Notes: a model not told the origin generated them from the letters alone. A stretch of 64,000 nucleotides of DNA from Devosia salina (GCF_019504385.1 NZ_CP080590.1:3390001-3454000), one strand, 5' to 3'; counted from the stretch's first letter, positions 49,636 through 59,991 are shown. Translations and numbers: made by a program.

Positions 49636-50841
49636 ATGCTCTATGGTCTCAAGATCGCCACACGCTACCTGACGGCAAGCAAGGCACAAACGGGCCTGCT
49701 CATCGCGGGTGTCGCTGTTGGCGTATTCGTCTTCATCTTCATGAGCGCGCTGATCGGCGGGCTGGCGGTGTTTCTGGTGCAGCGCACGGTCGGCGACATC
49801 GCCCATGTGACGATAGAAGCGCCCAGCCGTGACGCCAGCGCTTTGCTGCCCGAAGATCAGGGACTGCTTATTGTGCGGCAGCGCGACACCACGCAGCTTG
49901 AATTGCTCCGTACTGCGGACGCGTTCATCCCGCTGATCGAGGCGACGCCCGGCGTGGCGGCGGTGTCGCCGCAGATCGTGGGCAACGGCTTTCTGGTGCG
50001 TGGTTTGGCAACCGCGCCAGTGGCGGTCACCGGCGTTCAACCGGACAAGGTGTCCGCCATAGCCAATATCGGCAGGAACATCCGGGCCGGCAGCACCGAC
50101 CTGAACAGCTCCAATGTGCTTTTGGGAACGCGTCTGGCGGAGGATCTGGGGCTGCGCGTCGGACAGGTGGTGCGTCTCCGCTCCGCCAGCGGGGTCGAAC
50201 TGCCGCTGGTTGTTGGCGGCCTGTTCGAACTCGGTCTGGATGCGCTGGATAGTCGCTCGGCCTTTGTCAGCCTTTCTGTCGCACGAACGCTGTTCGACCT
50301 GCCGCAAGGCATCTCACGCATAGAAATCAAGCTCGACGACCTCAACCAGGCAGAGACCTATGCGCGTCAGCTCGCTGCCGATACCGGCCTTGAAGCAAAG
50401 CCCTGGACGGAGGGGAACGCCCAATTGCTGGACGGGCTCAGGGCGCAGGCCAGTTCGGGCAATCTCATCAAGGGCTTTGCGCTGATCACAATCGTGATCG
50501 GCGTGGCCAGCGCCCTGCTGCTCTCCACCTACAGGCGGCGTCCCGAAATCGGCATCATGCGCGCCATGGGCGCGACCCAGGGCTTTGTCATCTTCGTCTT
50601 TGTAGCCCAGGGCACCCTGATTGGCCTGCTGGGGGGACTGATTGGTGCTGGCCTGGGATATGCGGCCCTTTCCCCCTTTCCATTGCCTGAGGTGGCGCCA
50701 CAAGGCGGGTTGCCCATAGACGTCCGGCAAGGCGCCTATGACCTGGCTGTAACGCTGACAACGATCGGCGCCATTCTGGCATCCATCCTGCCCGCCCGGG
50801 CCGCTGCCCGTGTCGACCCGGTCTCGGTGATCGGCCAATGA
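49636..50841 (+). CDS. ABC exporter permease, FtsX/MacB type (DevC-like)
   Basis: This 401-residue permease has one N-terminal helix (about 22-45), a large periplasmic domain (about 48-270) and three C-terminal helices (about 280-395). The end carries RRRPEIGIMRAMGATQGFVI and SILPARAAARVDPVSVIGQ, hallmark segments of FtsX-family permeases. It starts 4 bases after the adaptor and overlaps the ATPase gene by 4 bases. Substrate unknown; glycolipid or drug export occurs in relatives. Confidence 0.88.
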   Translation: MLYGLKIATRYLTASKAQTGLLIAGVAVGVFVFIFMSALIGGLAVFLVQRTVGDIAHVTIEAPSRDASALLPEDQGLLIVRQRDTTQLELLRTADAFIPLIEATPGVAAVSPQIVGNGFLVRGLATAPVAVTGVQPDKVSAIANIGRNIRAGSTDLNSSNVLLGTRLAEDLGLRVGQVVRLRSASGVELPLVVGGLFELGLDALDSRSAFVSLSVARTLFDLPQGISRIEIKLDDLNQAETYARQLAADTGLEAKPWTEGNAQLLDGLRAQASSGNLIKGFALITIVIGVASALLLSTYRRRPEIGIMRAMGATQGFVIFVFVAQGTLIGLLGGLIGAGLGYAALSPFPLPEVAPQGGLPIDVRQGAYDLAVTLTTIGAILASILPARAAARVDPVSVIGQ

Positions 50842-51512
50842 GCACGCTGGTTGAAGTCCGGGATCTGGTCAAAACCTATGGGGAAGGCGATACCGCGACC
50901 CCGGTCCTCAAGGGTCTGAACCTGACGCTGGAGACCGGTGAACTGGCCGCCCTGCTGGGCCCGTCGGGGTCTGGCAAGAGCACGCTGCTCACCATTCTGG
51001 GCACGCTGATGAAGCCCTCATCGGGGCAGCACCTCATGCTGGACCAGGATCTGACCGGGGCAGACGATCGAGACCTCACCGAGTTTCGCAACCGCCATAT
51101 CGGCTTCGTCTTCCAATTCCATCACCTGCTGCCCGATTTCACGGCTCTGGAGAACGTCATCTTCCCCACTGCGGTGAAATCGGGGCGCGAAACGGCGGCA
51201 GCGCGGGCGCGCGGACGCGAACTGCTCGACCGCGTCGGCCTTGGTAGCCGCATGGATTTTCTGGCCACCCAGCTTTCTGGCGGACAGAAGCAGCGGGTCG
51301 CAATTGCCCGCGCCCTGATGAACCGGCCCGAACTGGTCCTGGCCGACGAGCCGACGGGCAACCTCGACAGGGAATCGGCCACCCAGGTGATGGACCTGAT
51401 CGGGGAGATCAATCGCGAGGAAGCGACCAGCTTCTTGATCTCGACGCATGACGAAAGGATCGCCGAAATCTGTCGTCGGCAGATCCGTGTGCTGGATGGC
51501 CGGGTCAGTTGA
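50838..51512 (+). CDS. ABC exporter ATPase (LolD/MacB/DevA-like)
   Basis: This 224-residue ATPase powers the FtsX-type permease encoded just upstream. Walker A GPSGSGKSTLL is at about 42-52, FQFHHLLPDFTALENV (about 94-109) is typical of LolD/MacB ATPases, the signature LSGGQKQRVAIARAL lies near residue 145 and Walker B LVLADEPTGNLD near residue 167. It is the last gene of the three-gene exporter operon. Confidence 0.9.
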   Translation: MSTLVEVRDLVKTYGEGDTATPVLKGLNLTLETGELAALLGPSGSGKSTLLTILGTLMKPSSGQHLMLDQDLTGADDRDLTEFRNRHIGFVFQFHHLLPDFTALENVIFPTAVKSGRETAAARARGRELLDRVGLGSRMDFLATQLSGGQKQRVAIARALMNRPELVLADEPTGNLDRESATQVMDLIGEINREEATSFLISTHDERIAEICRRQIRVLDGRVS

Positions 51513-51586
51513 GAGTGCGCCGCAGCCAATAGACTGTGACCGCGCAGACGTGCAATGGGGACGCAGGCGACCGCGTCCCCATTGCT

Positions 51587-52558
51587 TCATTGGGGCATGC
51601 GACCCGTCCGCCGGAGGGAATAGGCCACCCCGCTTGCCAGGATCACCGCCGTAATCGTCAGCGACCATTCGGCGGGGAACTTGTCCCAGCCCAGCAGGTC
51701 CGCAAGGAAGATCTTGGACCCGATGAACACCAGCAGCACAGCCAGCGCCTGCTTGAGATAGGCGAAGCGATGGATGATGGCAGCAAGCGCGAAATAGAGG
51801 GCGCGCAGGCCAAGAATGGCGAAGATGTTGGACGTATAGACGATGTAGGGATCGGTGGTGATGGCAAAGATCGCCGGCACCGAATCCACCGCAAAGATCA
51901 CATCCGCGATCTCGATCATGATCAGGGCGAGGAACAGCGGCGTCATATACCGCTCCATCCGGCCGGTCTTCGGGTCGTGCTGGCGCACGAAGAACCGGTC
52001 ACCCTGCAAGGTGTCCGTGACCCTGAAGCGCCTCTTCACGAACAACAGGACCGGATTTTGGCTCAGGTCCGCCTCTTCGTGTCCAATCATCAGCATCCGG
52101 ATGCCGGTGAAGATCAGGAAGGCCGCGAAGACATAGAGAACCCAGCCATATTCGGACACCAAGGTGGCACCCAGCCCGATCATGATCGCCCGCAGCACGA
52201 TCACGCCCAATATGCCCCAGAACAGCACGCGGTGCTGCAGATGGCGCGGAATGGCGAGATAGCCAAAGATCATCGCAATGACGAAGACATTGTCCATCGC
52301 GAGGCTCTTCTCGACCACGAAGCCGGTGAGGTATTCGACACCTGATTGGGCTCCAAGTTGCCACCAGACAAAGCCACCAAAAGCCAGGCCGAGGGCGATA
52401 TAAAAGGCGGAAAGCAAGAGGCTTTCGCGCACCTCGATCTCGTGCCCATCGCGATGGAGAACGCCGAGGTCGAAGGCCAGCAGGGCCACCACGAGACCCA
52501 GGAAACCAAGCCACATCCAGAGCGGCTGTCCGAGGAACATGCTGGTCAGGATGTCCAT
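51587..52558 (-). CDS. TerC family membrane protein
   Basis: This 323-residue integral membrane protein has about nine helices. Conserved acidic and polar residues within helices include VVEKSLAMDNVFVIAMIF (about 76-93) and DVIFAVDSVPAIFAIT (about 214-229), both clear TerC/Alx signatures. TerC proteins are linked to tellurite resistance and manganese export. It lies 40 bases after a TerB-domain gene on the same strand. There is no yybP-ykoY-type leader that I can recognise upstream. Confidence 0.92.
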   Translation of the reverse strand: MDILTSMFLGQPLWMWLGFLGLVVALLAFDLGVLHRDGHEIEVRESLLLSAFYIALGLAFGGFVWWQLGAQSGVEYLTGFVVEKSLAMDNVFVIAMIFGYLAIPRHLQHRVLFWGILGVIVLRAIMIGLGATLVSEYGWVLYVFAAFLIFTGIRMLMIGHEEADLSQNPVLLFVKRRFRVTDTLQGDRFFVRQHDPKTGRMERYMTPLFLALIMIEIADVIFAVDSVPAIFAITTDPYIVYTSNIFAILGLRALYFALAAIIHRFAYLKQALAVLLVFIGSKIFLADLLGWDKFPAEWSLTITAVILASGVAYSLRRTGRMPQ

Positions 52559-52598
52559 CTACAATCCTCCTGCATGCAAAGACCGATGCTGCTTGGGG

Positions 52599-53084
52599 TC
52601 ACTGCGCACCCCCGGCAATGCCCAGGGCACGTTCGACCCGGTGCAGCGCACCCAGTTCAACCGGGTGCACAAGGCCATCAGCCGTGATCACCTGATGGCA
52701 GACCTGCCGGATCGACTGGCGCTGTTCGCCGCTGAGCAGGCTGACAGAAAGGCACGCCAGGGCCCGCTGTTCGGCCGTGTGAGGGTCATAGCCATAGGCG
52801 CGACTGTGCTCGGCCAGTTCGTGGGCGAGGTCCGTGACCGAGAAACCCTTTACGGCCGAACTTGCGATGAACGCTTCGACCAGTTTGCGCCTTTCGGCCA
52901 GTTCCAGCCTTCCATCGGCATGGGCGATCACCGCGACGGCAGCGACGAGGGCCTGGAAGAACGCTTCGCTCTCGGCCAGGCCAGCCTCGTGGCGCAGCTC
53001 ACGCGCATCGGCATTCTGACGGGCCCTGAGACGGGCACCGCGCAGAAATATGTCGTCTTGGAAGGGGGACTTGTCCTTGCTCAT
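52599..53084 (-). CDS. TerB-family (tellurite resistance-like) protein
   Basis: This 161-residue helical protein has a TerB domain at about residues 40-150. VAAVAVIAHADGRLELAERRKLVEAF is the characteristic acidic metal-binding-type helix pair, repeated as ICHQVITADG-type VCHQVITADGLVHPVE towards the end. AGGAG lies 8 bases before ATG 53084; an upstream start would add 39 unrelated residues. It is encoded just before terC, so the two probably act together in metal or membrane stress. Confidence 0.82.
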   Translation of the reverse strand: MSKDKSPFQDDIFLRGARLRARQNADARELRHEAGLAESEAFFQALVAAVAVIAHADGRLELAERRKLVEAFIASSAVKGFSVTDLAHELAEHSRAYGYDPHTAEQRALACLSVSLLSGEQRQSIRQVCHQVITADGLVHPVELGALHRVERALGIAGGAQ

Positions 53085-53384
53085 GCATAAATCTCCTCTC
53101 AGGGTCTGCTCAACAGAACTGAGGGAGTGCGCATGGAGACCAGGACATCGTTCGGGCACCACACGCAGATGCCCGCGGGCCCTGCCGAGGTGATCCGACA
53201 TCGCGTGGCGGCCTGTGCCGCCGACGCCAGAGGGGCCCGGTCACGACAATCGAGATTGGTATCGGCCGGCAGAGCGGCAAGAGGGCGGCACATTTTTTTT
53301 CGCCAGCCAGACCAGCGCGAGGCGACCCAAACCGGTTGAACGGCCGGAACGGGGAGCCTTGCCCCCGTAGTGGACGAGCGATGT
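53085..53384. other. Intergenic gap between terB gene and the ROK-operon ATPase end
   Basis: No gene, RNA or repeat was recognised. A run of nine T bases near 53296 follows a GC-rich stretch, which might be a weak plus-strand terminator. The rest includes the upstream region of the terB-terC pair. Confidence 0.35.
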
Positions 53385-54125
<741 letters not shown>

Positions 54126-54135
54126 TGCGGCACTC

Positions 54136-55335
54136 CTAGACCGGCCAGGCGGCCGTGCGGCCGAAGCTGTCTTCGATGGTTTCAACCTTGGGGTTACCGG
54201 CGGAAATGCCCGACACGCCCACCACATAGGCGCGGGTGACAAAGGCCTGGCCCCGGAAACCGAAGACGGCCGTGTCGCCTGGCTGGGGCGTGGCGGGGCC
54301 TTCAGCGTCGATCATGGCGTAGTAGTCGATGGCCGAGGGCGGCGGAATCTCCACTTCGCGCAAGGCGCCGGCCGATGTGGTGGGCTCGCGCGAGACAATC
54401 GCCTTGACCGGATAGTCGGGGAAGATCGGGTCAATATAGAACCCGCCACCCAGGCAATAGGCCTTGCCGCCTGACAGATGCGACACCTCGGTGAGATAGA
54501 GCACGGCGGGGAGTTCGGGCAGGTCTTCCATGACATGCAGGGCCGTGGTGCCATGAAGGCCATTGCCGGGCTCGCACTGGGTGGCGCCGGCTTCGGCGAG
54601 GCCCTGAAGCAGGACCGAGGAGGTCGTGCCCGGGGCGTTGATTTCCACATTGCGACGGCCCGCTTTGTGGAGGGCCTCGGCGGCGCGGGAGAGCGTCGCC
54701 AGGTTCGGGGTCGGCTTCACCTTGCGGCTGGCATGATCGAAGAGCAGCGCCGGAAACGTGGTGATGCCGGCAAAGCGCCCGCCTTCGACCCTATCCAGGC
54801 CATCGGCCACGGCGACGACGTCGCTGGCCTCGAAGCCGCCTTCGTGACCGCGATAGAAGGTGTCGCCTTCGGCCTTGATGCGGGCGAGCAGGTTCTGCCT
54901 GTAGCCCGCCTTGTGCGCTGCGGCCCCTGCCTCATGGGCCTTTTCGGCGTTGAAGACGGTCCAGTAGTCGGGCCGGAAGGTGGCGGCAGCGGCATCGGCT
55001 TCCGCGCGTGCGACCTGTTGCAGGTGGCCAAGGTGCCCCACCTTCATGCCGGCATTGTGGGTTGCGCGGGCGCAGGCCATGTCGACAGCCACCGACTTCT
55101 CGATGCCGCCACGCTGCACTGCCTGGCAGAAGCTCGAGGCGCGACCGACCTGCTTGGTCATGGCGAAAATCTTGAGACCGTTCTTGTCGGCTTCGGTCTT
55201 GAGGACGCGGGCATTGGCCTCGACAGCGTCGAGATCAAGCACATAGGCATTGGCCGGGATCTGGCCGGACTGATGCAGGGCCATGGCCGCTTCGATGAAG
55301 GCGGGGTTGCGGCGGCGGAGAACGTCGAGAAACAT
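54136..55335 (-). CDS. YhfX-like PLP-dependent enzyme (alanine racemase N-terminal fold)
   Basis: This 399-residue protein has the PLP-binding barrel of alanine racemase/D-threonine aldolase-like enzymes. NAYVLDLDAVEANARVLKTEA (about 28-48) and the lysine-containing IFAMTKQVGR (about 56) fit the YhfX family. The likely PLP lysine is in that motif. HLGHLQQV, NAPGTTSSVLL and CLGGGFYIDP are later conserved-looking blocks. The reaction is unknown; amino-acid racemisation or a lyase reaction on a D-configured substrate is possible. It lies between permease and ATPase genes, so it should act on the imported compound. Confidence 0.75.
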   Translation of the reverse strand: MFLDVLRRRNPAFIEAAMALHQSGQIPANAYVLDLDAVEANARVLKTEADKNGLKIFAMTKQVGRASSFCQAVQRGGIEKSVAVDMACARATHNAGMKVGHLGHLQQVARAEADAAAATFRPDYWTVFNAEKAHEAGAAAHKAGYRQNLLARIKAEGDTFYRGHEGGFEASDVVAVADGLDRVEGGRFAGITTFPALLFDHASRKVKPTPNLATLSRAAEALHKAGRRNVEINAPGTTSSVLLQGLAEAGATQCEPGNGLHGTTALHVMEDLPELPAVLYLTEVSHLSGGKAYCLGGGFYIDPIFPDYPVKAIVSREPTTSAGALREVEIPPPSAIDYYAMIDAEGPATPQPGDTAVFGFRGQAFVTRAYVVGVSGISAGNPKVETIEDSFGRTAAWPV

Positions 55336-55346
55336 GTCTGGATTTC

Positions 55347-56339
55347 CTAGCGAGAGGTTTCGCGCAGCGAGACGGCAACGGCGACGAGGATGATGAGGCC
55401 CCGCACGATCATCTGGTCGGAGACGGAAAGGCCCATGAGGATCAGGCCATTGTTGAGCATGCCCATCATCAGCGAGCCGACCAGTGCGCCGATAATGGAG
55501 CCCTTGCCGCCATTGAGCAGCGTGCCGCCGACGATGACCGCGGCGATGACGGTCATGAGGTCGGTTTCACCCAGCGTGTACTTCGCGGCCTGCAGGCGGC
55601 CCGAATAGAGCAGCCCCGCGAGCCCGGCCATGGCGCCGCTGATCAAGAAAACCGAAAGCCGGACGCGGGGCACCTTGATGCCGGTGACCATGGCGGCGCG
55701 GGCATTGTCGCCGGTGGCCAGGACATGCGCGCCATATTTGGTCTGGCGGAAGACGAAGTGGCCGATGAGGACTGCAGCCAGCGTCCAGATGACCAGCGAG
55801 GGAATGCCGAACAGAGCGCCGGAGCCGAAGAGACCAGTAAACAGCGGATCGGTCACCGGGATGGAGCGGAGCTGGGTGAGCGAGCGCGCCACGCCGGCAA
55901 AAAGGCCCATGGTGGCGAGGGTCACCAGGAAGGATGGCAGCCGCATATAGGCGACGAGCGCGCCGTTGACCAAGCCGATGAGGAGGCCGGTGCCGAGGCC
56001 GGCACCGATGCCGACGAGCAGGGCCGCCTGCGGGAGTGCGGCCATGGCCATGGCGCCGGCCAGGGCCGACACGGCGACGGTGGAACCGATGGAAAGGTCA
56101 ATTTCCCCAGCGGAAAGGGCAAAGACCAGGCCAATGGCCATGATCGTCACTGGAGCCGTCTGCAGGATGATGTTGACCAGATTGCGCTGGGTGAGAAAGC
56201 CGCTGTCGCGCAGCACCACGGCGAAGAACAGGAAGATGGCGAGGAAGCCGACATAGACGACATATTGCTGCAGGTTGGCACCGCTCAGGCGGGCGAACAG
56301 CGTCTGTCTGGGGGGAGCGGCGGTCTGGGGCGCGGTCAT
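55347..56339 (-). CDS. Sugar-type ABC importer permease (RbsC-like)
   Basis: This 330-residue membrane protein has about 8-10 helices. VTIMAIGLVFALSAGEIDLSIGSTVAVSAL (about 63-92) and ATGDNARAAMVTGIKVPRVRL with the later IVGGTLLNGGKGSIIGALVG are signatures of the ribose/xylose/monosaccharide permease family (BPD_transp_2). A longer frame upstream has no similarity, so ATG 56339 is used. It lies between the binding-protein and YhfX-like genes. Confidence 0.92.
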   Translation of the reverse strand: MTAPQTAAPPRQTLFARLSGANLQQYVVYVGFLAIFLFFAVVLRDSGFLTQRNLVNIILQTAPVTIMAIGLVFALSAGEIDLSIGSTVAVSALAGAMAMAALPQAALLVGIGAGLGTGLLIGLVNGALVAYMRLPSFLVTLATMGLFAGVARSLTQLRSIPVTDPLFTGLFGSGALFGIPSLVIWTLAAVLIGHFVFRQTKYGAHVLATGDNARAAMVTGIKVPRVRLSVFLISGAMAGLAGLLYSGRLQAAKYTLGETDLMTVIAAVIVGGTLLNGGKGSIIGALVGSLMMGMLNNGLILMGLSVSDQMIVRGLIILVAVAVSLRETSR

Positions 56340-56397
56340 GGCTGCCTCATCGGAGAAGGGTTGAGGCGGGAGCACGATTGCCCCCGCCCCGGGAGGA

Positions 56398-57456
56398 TTA
56401 CTGTGCGGCCAGAACCGAGGCCGGGGCGTCGCGGTGCAGCGACTGCTGCCAGCCTTCGGCGACATTGTCGGCAGTGACGGTCAGGGCCGGGGCGACGACG
56501 AATGCCGGAGAGTCTTCGCCGAGCAGGGCCTTGAGACCGACGGCGGCCATGGCGCGACCCAGTTCATAGGCCTCGTCGGCGACGATGCCGGCAACATTGC
56601 CACCCTTGACCATGTCGAGGGCAATGGGCTCGGAGAGGTCGAGCGTCACGATCTTGGTCGTGGTATTGCCCGCGCTGCGCAGGGCGGCCAGCACGCCATC
56701 GGCCGGTTCGGCCCAGGTGACATAGATGCCGTCGAGTTCGGGGTTCTGCAGCAGCATGGCGCTGGCCAGCTCTTCCGCGCGGGCCGGATCGGAAATACCC
56801 TGTTCGGCAACGATCTTGATGCCCGGATAGTCGTTCTCGATCGTGGTCTTGAACGCCTGGTCGCGCTGGTTGGTCACATAATAGCTGGCGTCGTGGAAGA
56901 TGTAGCCCACCTCGCCCTCACCCCCGATGGCTTCGGCGAGGACGTCAGCGGCCTGCTTGCCCATCTGGAACAGATCGTCGGTGACGATCGCAGCGTAGTC
57001 GGTGCCGTGGACATAGTCGGCCGGCAGGTTGGAGAGGAAAACCAGCTCCACGCCGGATGCCGTGGCTTCCTTGAAGGCTGCGGCCGAGGTGACCGGGTCG
57101 AGCGGCAGTGAAAGGATGACATTGGGGCCGGCCGAGAGGGCGGTTTCGATGTCCGAGCGCTGCTTGGCCGCGTCGAAGCCGGCATCGGTGGTGACGACGA
57201 CGTCGACGCCGGCACGGGCGAACTCGTCATTGGCGCCAGCCGAAACCGCGTTGATGAAGTCCGACGAGGTGTGCCAGAGCAGAGCGGCCTTGTAGCCCTT
57301 GCCGGTGAGCGCCGCGATGTTCTCGTCGCTGAGGACGATCTCGGACGACGGCGTGGCACTTTCGCCATTGGGGCCCACGGTCTGGGCAAAGCCGGCGACC
57401 GGATGGAGCAGCGTTGCGGCCAGCAGGGCTGCCGCGAGCTTGGTAGTGGTCTTCAT
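56398..57456 (-). CDS. Sugar-type ABC importer substrate-binding protein
   Basis: This 352-residue periplasmic protein has a signal peptide (about residues 1-24, ending VAGFAQ). It has the type-I (Peripla_BP_4) fold with WHTSSDFINAVSAGANDEFARAG, ILSLPLDPVTSAAAFKEATASGVELVFLSN and GIYVTWAEPADGVLAALRSAG. This family binds sugars, but some members bind polyols, autoinducers or other small molecules, so the ligand is open. AGGGAGAC lies before the ATG. Confidence 0.9.
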   Translation of the reverse strand: MKTTTKLAAALLAATLLHPVAGFAQTVGPNGESATPSSEIVLSDENIAALTGKGYKAALLWHTSSDFINAVSAGANDEFARAGVDVVVTTDAGFDAAKQRSDIETALSAGPNVILSLPLDPVTSAAAFKEATASGVELVFLSNLPADYVHGTDYAAIVTDDLFQMGKQAADVLAEAIGGEGEVGYIFHDASYYVTNQRDQAFKTTIENDYPGIKIVAEQGISDPARAEELASAMLLQNPELDGIYVTWAEPADGVLAALRSAGNTTTKIVTLDLSEPIALDMVKGGNVAGIVADEAYELGRAMAAVGLKALLGEDSPAFVVAPALTVTADNVAEGWQQSLHRDAPASVLAAQ

Positions 57457-57482
57457 AGTCAGTCTCCCTTGAACTTGGTTCC

Positions 57483-58742
57483 CTAATTGTTGTCTTCCAT
57501 GCCGCAGAAGCGGGCGATGAAACCGGCAAAGGCAACGACGCCGGCGAGGTATTCCTCGACGCTGACGCGCTCCTCGAATGTGTGGCAGTTGCGGATGTCG
57601 CCGGGCGCGCAATAGACCGCGGGGATGCCCAGGCCGTTGACGAAGAACGGGCTTTCCGACCAGAAGGGCGCGCCTTCAATGCCCCCTCGCCCGTCCATGG
57701 CCTGACCAACGCTCTCCTGCAGCAGAGCCAGCGCCGGATGGGTCAGATCGATCTCGGTGGCCGTGCCGCCCAAAGCATGGTCGCGGCCGGCCGGATAGGC
57801 GATCTCGACCTGGATTTCCGGATCGGCAATTGCGCCCCGGATCGTGCTTTCGAGTTCGGCCGCCGCCGCATCCAGGCTTTCGCCGGGCAGCAATTTGCGG
57901 ATCAGTGAAAGGGTGCAGCGCTCGGGCACGGCGATGAAGCCGCCACCATTGAGCGTAGTGATGAGCAGAAAGCCGCGGCCGACCAATGGGTGCTCGGCTC
58001 TGGCCGATATCTCGTCCGAATGCGCCCAGAGCGCGCTCATCACCGCATGGCTGGCCTTGAGCGCGTCGCGGCCAAGCTCCGGAACGCCGAAATAGGCGGA
58101 TTTGCCGGTAATCGTGATGTCGGCGATGAAGAAGCCGATCTGCGCCGGATAGACGGCGAGCTGCGTTGGCTCGGTATAGACAACGAAGTCGGGCCGCATC
58201 AGTTCGCCCGAGGCAATCCGCGCCACATGGGCTTTGACGCCCGCCGACACGCCGCTGCCCGGCTCGCCGCTTTCCTCGTCACCGACAAAAGCGAACTCGA
58301 CATCGCCCTTGAGCCGGATGCCGGCGCGGTCGAGCAGGGTCAGGGCGGCGAGGCTGGAGCAGATGCCCGCTTTCAGGTCACCGGCGCCACGACCCCAGAT
58401 TTCACCATCAACGATGGGCGCACCGAACGGGTTTTCGCGGATATCGCCGGCCCAGTGCTGTTCCCAGCCTTCGACATGCACCGTGTCCGTGTGACCGATG
58501 AACAGCAGGCGCTTGCCCCCACCGGTGCCGGAGCGCTTGCCGCGGATATTGGGGCGGCCGGGCGCGAACGCGGTGACCTCAATATCTTCGATGCCCCTGC
58601 CCTGCATCTGGCCATGCAGATAATCGGCCATGCTGGCTTCGTTGCCGGTGACGCTGTTGCGACCGATGGCGCCGCGCAGCAGTTCAACGGCATCGTCGCG
58701 ATCCAGTGCTGCCAGGAGGCGATTGTGCAGATCCGGGCTCAT
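57483..58742 (-). CDS. M20 family metallopeptidase/deacylase (ArgE/DapE-like)
   Basis: This 419-residue zinc hydrolase has the metal site segments FIGHTDTVHVEGW (about 80-92), GRGAGDLKAGI (about 117) and GDEESGEP (about 153) and a dimerisation domain at about 200-310. The family removes acyl groups from amino acids (ArgE, DapE) or cleaves dipeptides. It lacks a signal peptide, so it works in the cytosol. It overlaps the ROK gene stop by 4 bases and precedes the importer genes, so an imported N-acylated compound is a fair guess. Confidence 0.88.
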   Translation of the reverse strand: MSPDLHNRLLAALDRDDAVELLRGAIGRNSVTGNEASMADYLHGQMQGRGIEDIEVTAFAPGRPNIRGKRSGTGGGKRLLFIGHTDTVHVEGWEQHWAGDIRENPFGAPIVDGEIWGRGAGDLKAGICSSLAALTLLDRAGIRLKGDVEFAFVGDEESGEPGSGVSAGVKAHVARIASGELMRPDFVVYTEPTQLAVYPAQIGFFIADITITGKSAYFGVPELGRDALKASHAVMSALWAHSDEISARAEHPLVGRGFLLITTLNGGGFIAVPERCTLSLIRKLLPGESLDAAAAELESTIRGAIADPEIQVEIAYPAGRDHALGGTATEIDLTHPALALLQESVGQAMDGRGGIEGAPFWSESPFFVNGLGIPAVYCAPGDIRNCHTFEERVSVEEYLAGVVAFAGFIARFCGMEDNN

Positions 58743-59953
58743 CGCAGCAGCTCCCGCATTGAAACGGCGTTGGCGGGCGGCAGGGAAATGCGGGATTCCG
58801 GGGTTTCGGCGCCGAACAAGGTGTTGTGCAAATGGCTCAGGCCGATGGCGGCGGCGCCGACCAGAGCCGCGTGATTGCCCAGAATGCTGGCCTCGATCTC
58901 GACCGGATAGGGGAAGCAGAGCGGCAGGACCTGCCGCACTCTTTCGACAATCTCGGGCCGCGAACCGATGGACCCGCCGAGAATGACCTTTTGCGGATTG
59001 GCAATGGCGGCGATGGCCCCGATGCCGCGCGCCAGGAGGCGGGCCGTTTCGTCCAGCACCGCAACCGCGGCCGTATCGCCAGCATTGGCCTTTTCGAAGA
59101 TTGCCGGGACAGTCGCGTCATGTCCGACCGCCTGATGATAGCGCGCCACGATCCCATAGGACCCGACGACGCGCTCGAAAGCCCCTGCCCGCAGGGATTC
59201 CGGCTCGAACGGGTCGGCACCGAAAGGCAGGAAACCCAGCTCGCCGGCGGCGTTGGTGGCACCACGCACCAGCTGTCCGTTCAGCATCAGACCGCTGCCG
59301 ACGCCGGTCCCCAGAGCGATGAAGGCGAGATTGTCGATCCCCTGCCCGACACCCAGCCAGCTCTCACCGAGAACGGCGAGATTGACGTCGTTTTCGATCA
59401 TGGCTTCGAAGCCAAGGGCGGCTTCGAGCGCACCCGCAACATCCATCTGATCGAAGCCGGCAATGTTTGGGGCGAGCAGGACGCGACCTGTTTCCGGCTG
59501 CGGCGCGCCGGGGGCACCGACCACTGCGATGCGCAGTTTTGATCGCGGCACACCGCCATTGTCGGCCGCCGTCCAGCACAGCGCCGCAATCTGGTCGACG
59601 ACCGCCTGGCCACCGTCGGGATGGGTCGGCTCGGTGACTTCGGACAGAACGTGGCTCGACAGGTCGCAAATGGCGACACGCACCTTGGTGCCGCCGAGAT
59701 CGACGGCGGCGATATAGGCGGCGGATGGGACCAGTTCATAGGTCACGGCGGTGCGGCCGACATGCCCGCTGGTGCGGCCCGTCTCCTGCACCCAGCCGTC
59801 GTCCTCAAGCTGGCGCATGATCTCGGAAATCGTCTGCTTGGAGAGGCCCGTCTGCTTGGCCAGCGACGCGCGGGACACCGAACCGCCCTGCACGATCGCC
59901 TCCATGACGGAGCGAAGGGAAAACTGCCGCGAGATTCGAATGGCCTGGCTCAC
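58739..59953 (-). CDS. ROK family transcriptional regulator
   Basis: This 404-residue repressor-type protein has an N-terminal winged helix (about 10-70: SRASLAKQTGLSKQTISEIMRQLEDDGWV) and a ROK kinase-like sugar-binding domain (YIAAVDLGGTKVRVAICDL near residue 79, FIALGTGVGSGLMLNGQLVRGATNAAGELGFLPFG near 208). The usual ROK zinc cysteine cluster is not obvious. A palindrome lies 14-38 bases before its ATG. It heads the M20-importer-YhfX operon and probably autoregulates it. Confidence 0.9.
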   Translation of the reverse strand: MSQAIRISRQFSLRSVMEAIVQGGSVSRASLAKQTGLSKQTISEIMRQLEDDGWVQETGRTSGHVGRTAVTYELVPSAAYIAAVDLGGTKVRVAICDLSSHVLSEVTEPTHPDGGQAVVDQIAALCWTAADNGGVPRSKLRIAVVGAPGAPQPETGRVLLAPNIAGFDQMDVAGALEAALGFEAMIENDVNLAVLGESWLGVGQGIDNLAFIALGTGVGSGLMLNGQLVRGATNAAGELGFLPFGADPFEPESLRAGAFERVVGSYGIVARYHQAVGHDATVPAIFEKANAGDTAAVAVLDETARLLARGIGAIAAIANPQKVILGGSIGSRPEIVERVRQVLPLCFPYPVEIEASILGNHAALVGAAAIGLSHLHNTLFGAETPESRISLPPANAVSMRELLR

Positions 59954-59966
59954 ATCAACGCCTTAG

Positions 59967-59991
59967 TTAATTCGGTGACTGACCGAACTAA
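59967..59991. promoter_or_regulatory. Probable ROK-regulator operator
   Basis: TTAATTCGGT (59967-59976) and ACCGAACTAA (59982-59991) are inverted repeats with one mismatch and a 5-base spacer. They lie 14 bases upstream of the ROK gene start, as expected for autoregulation. Confidence 0.6.
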
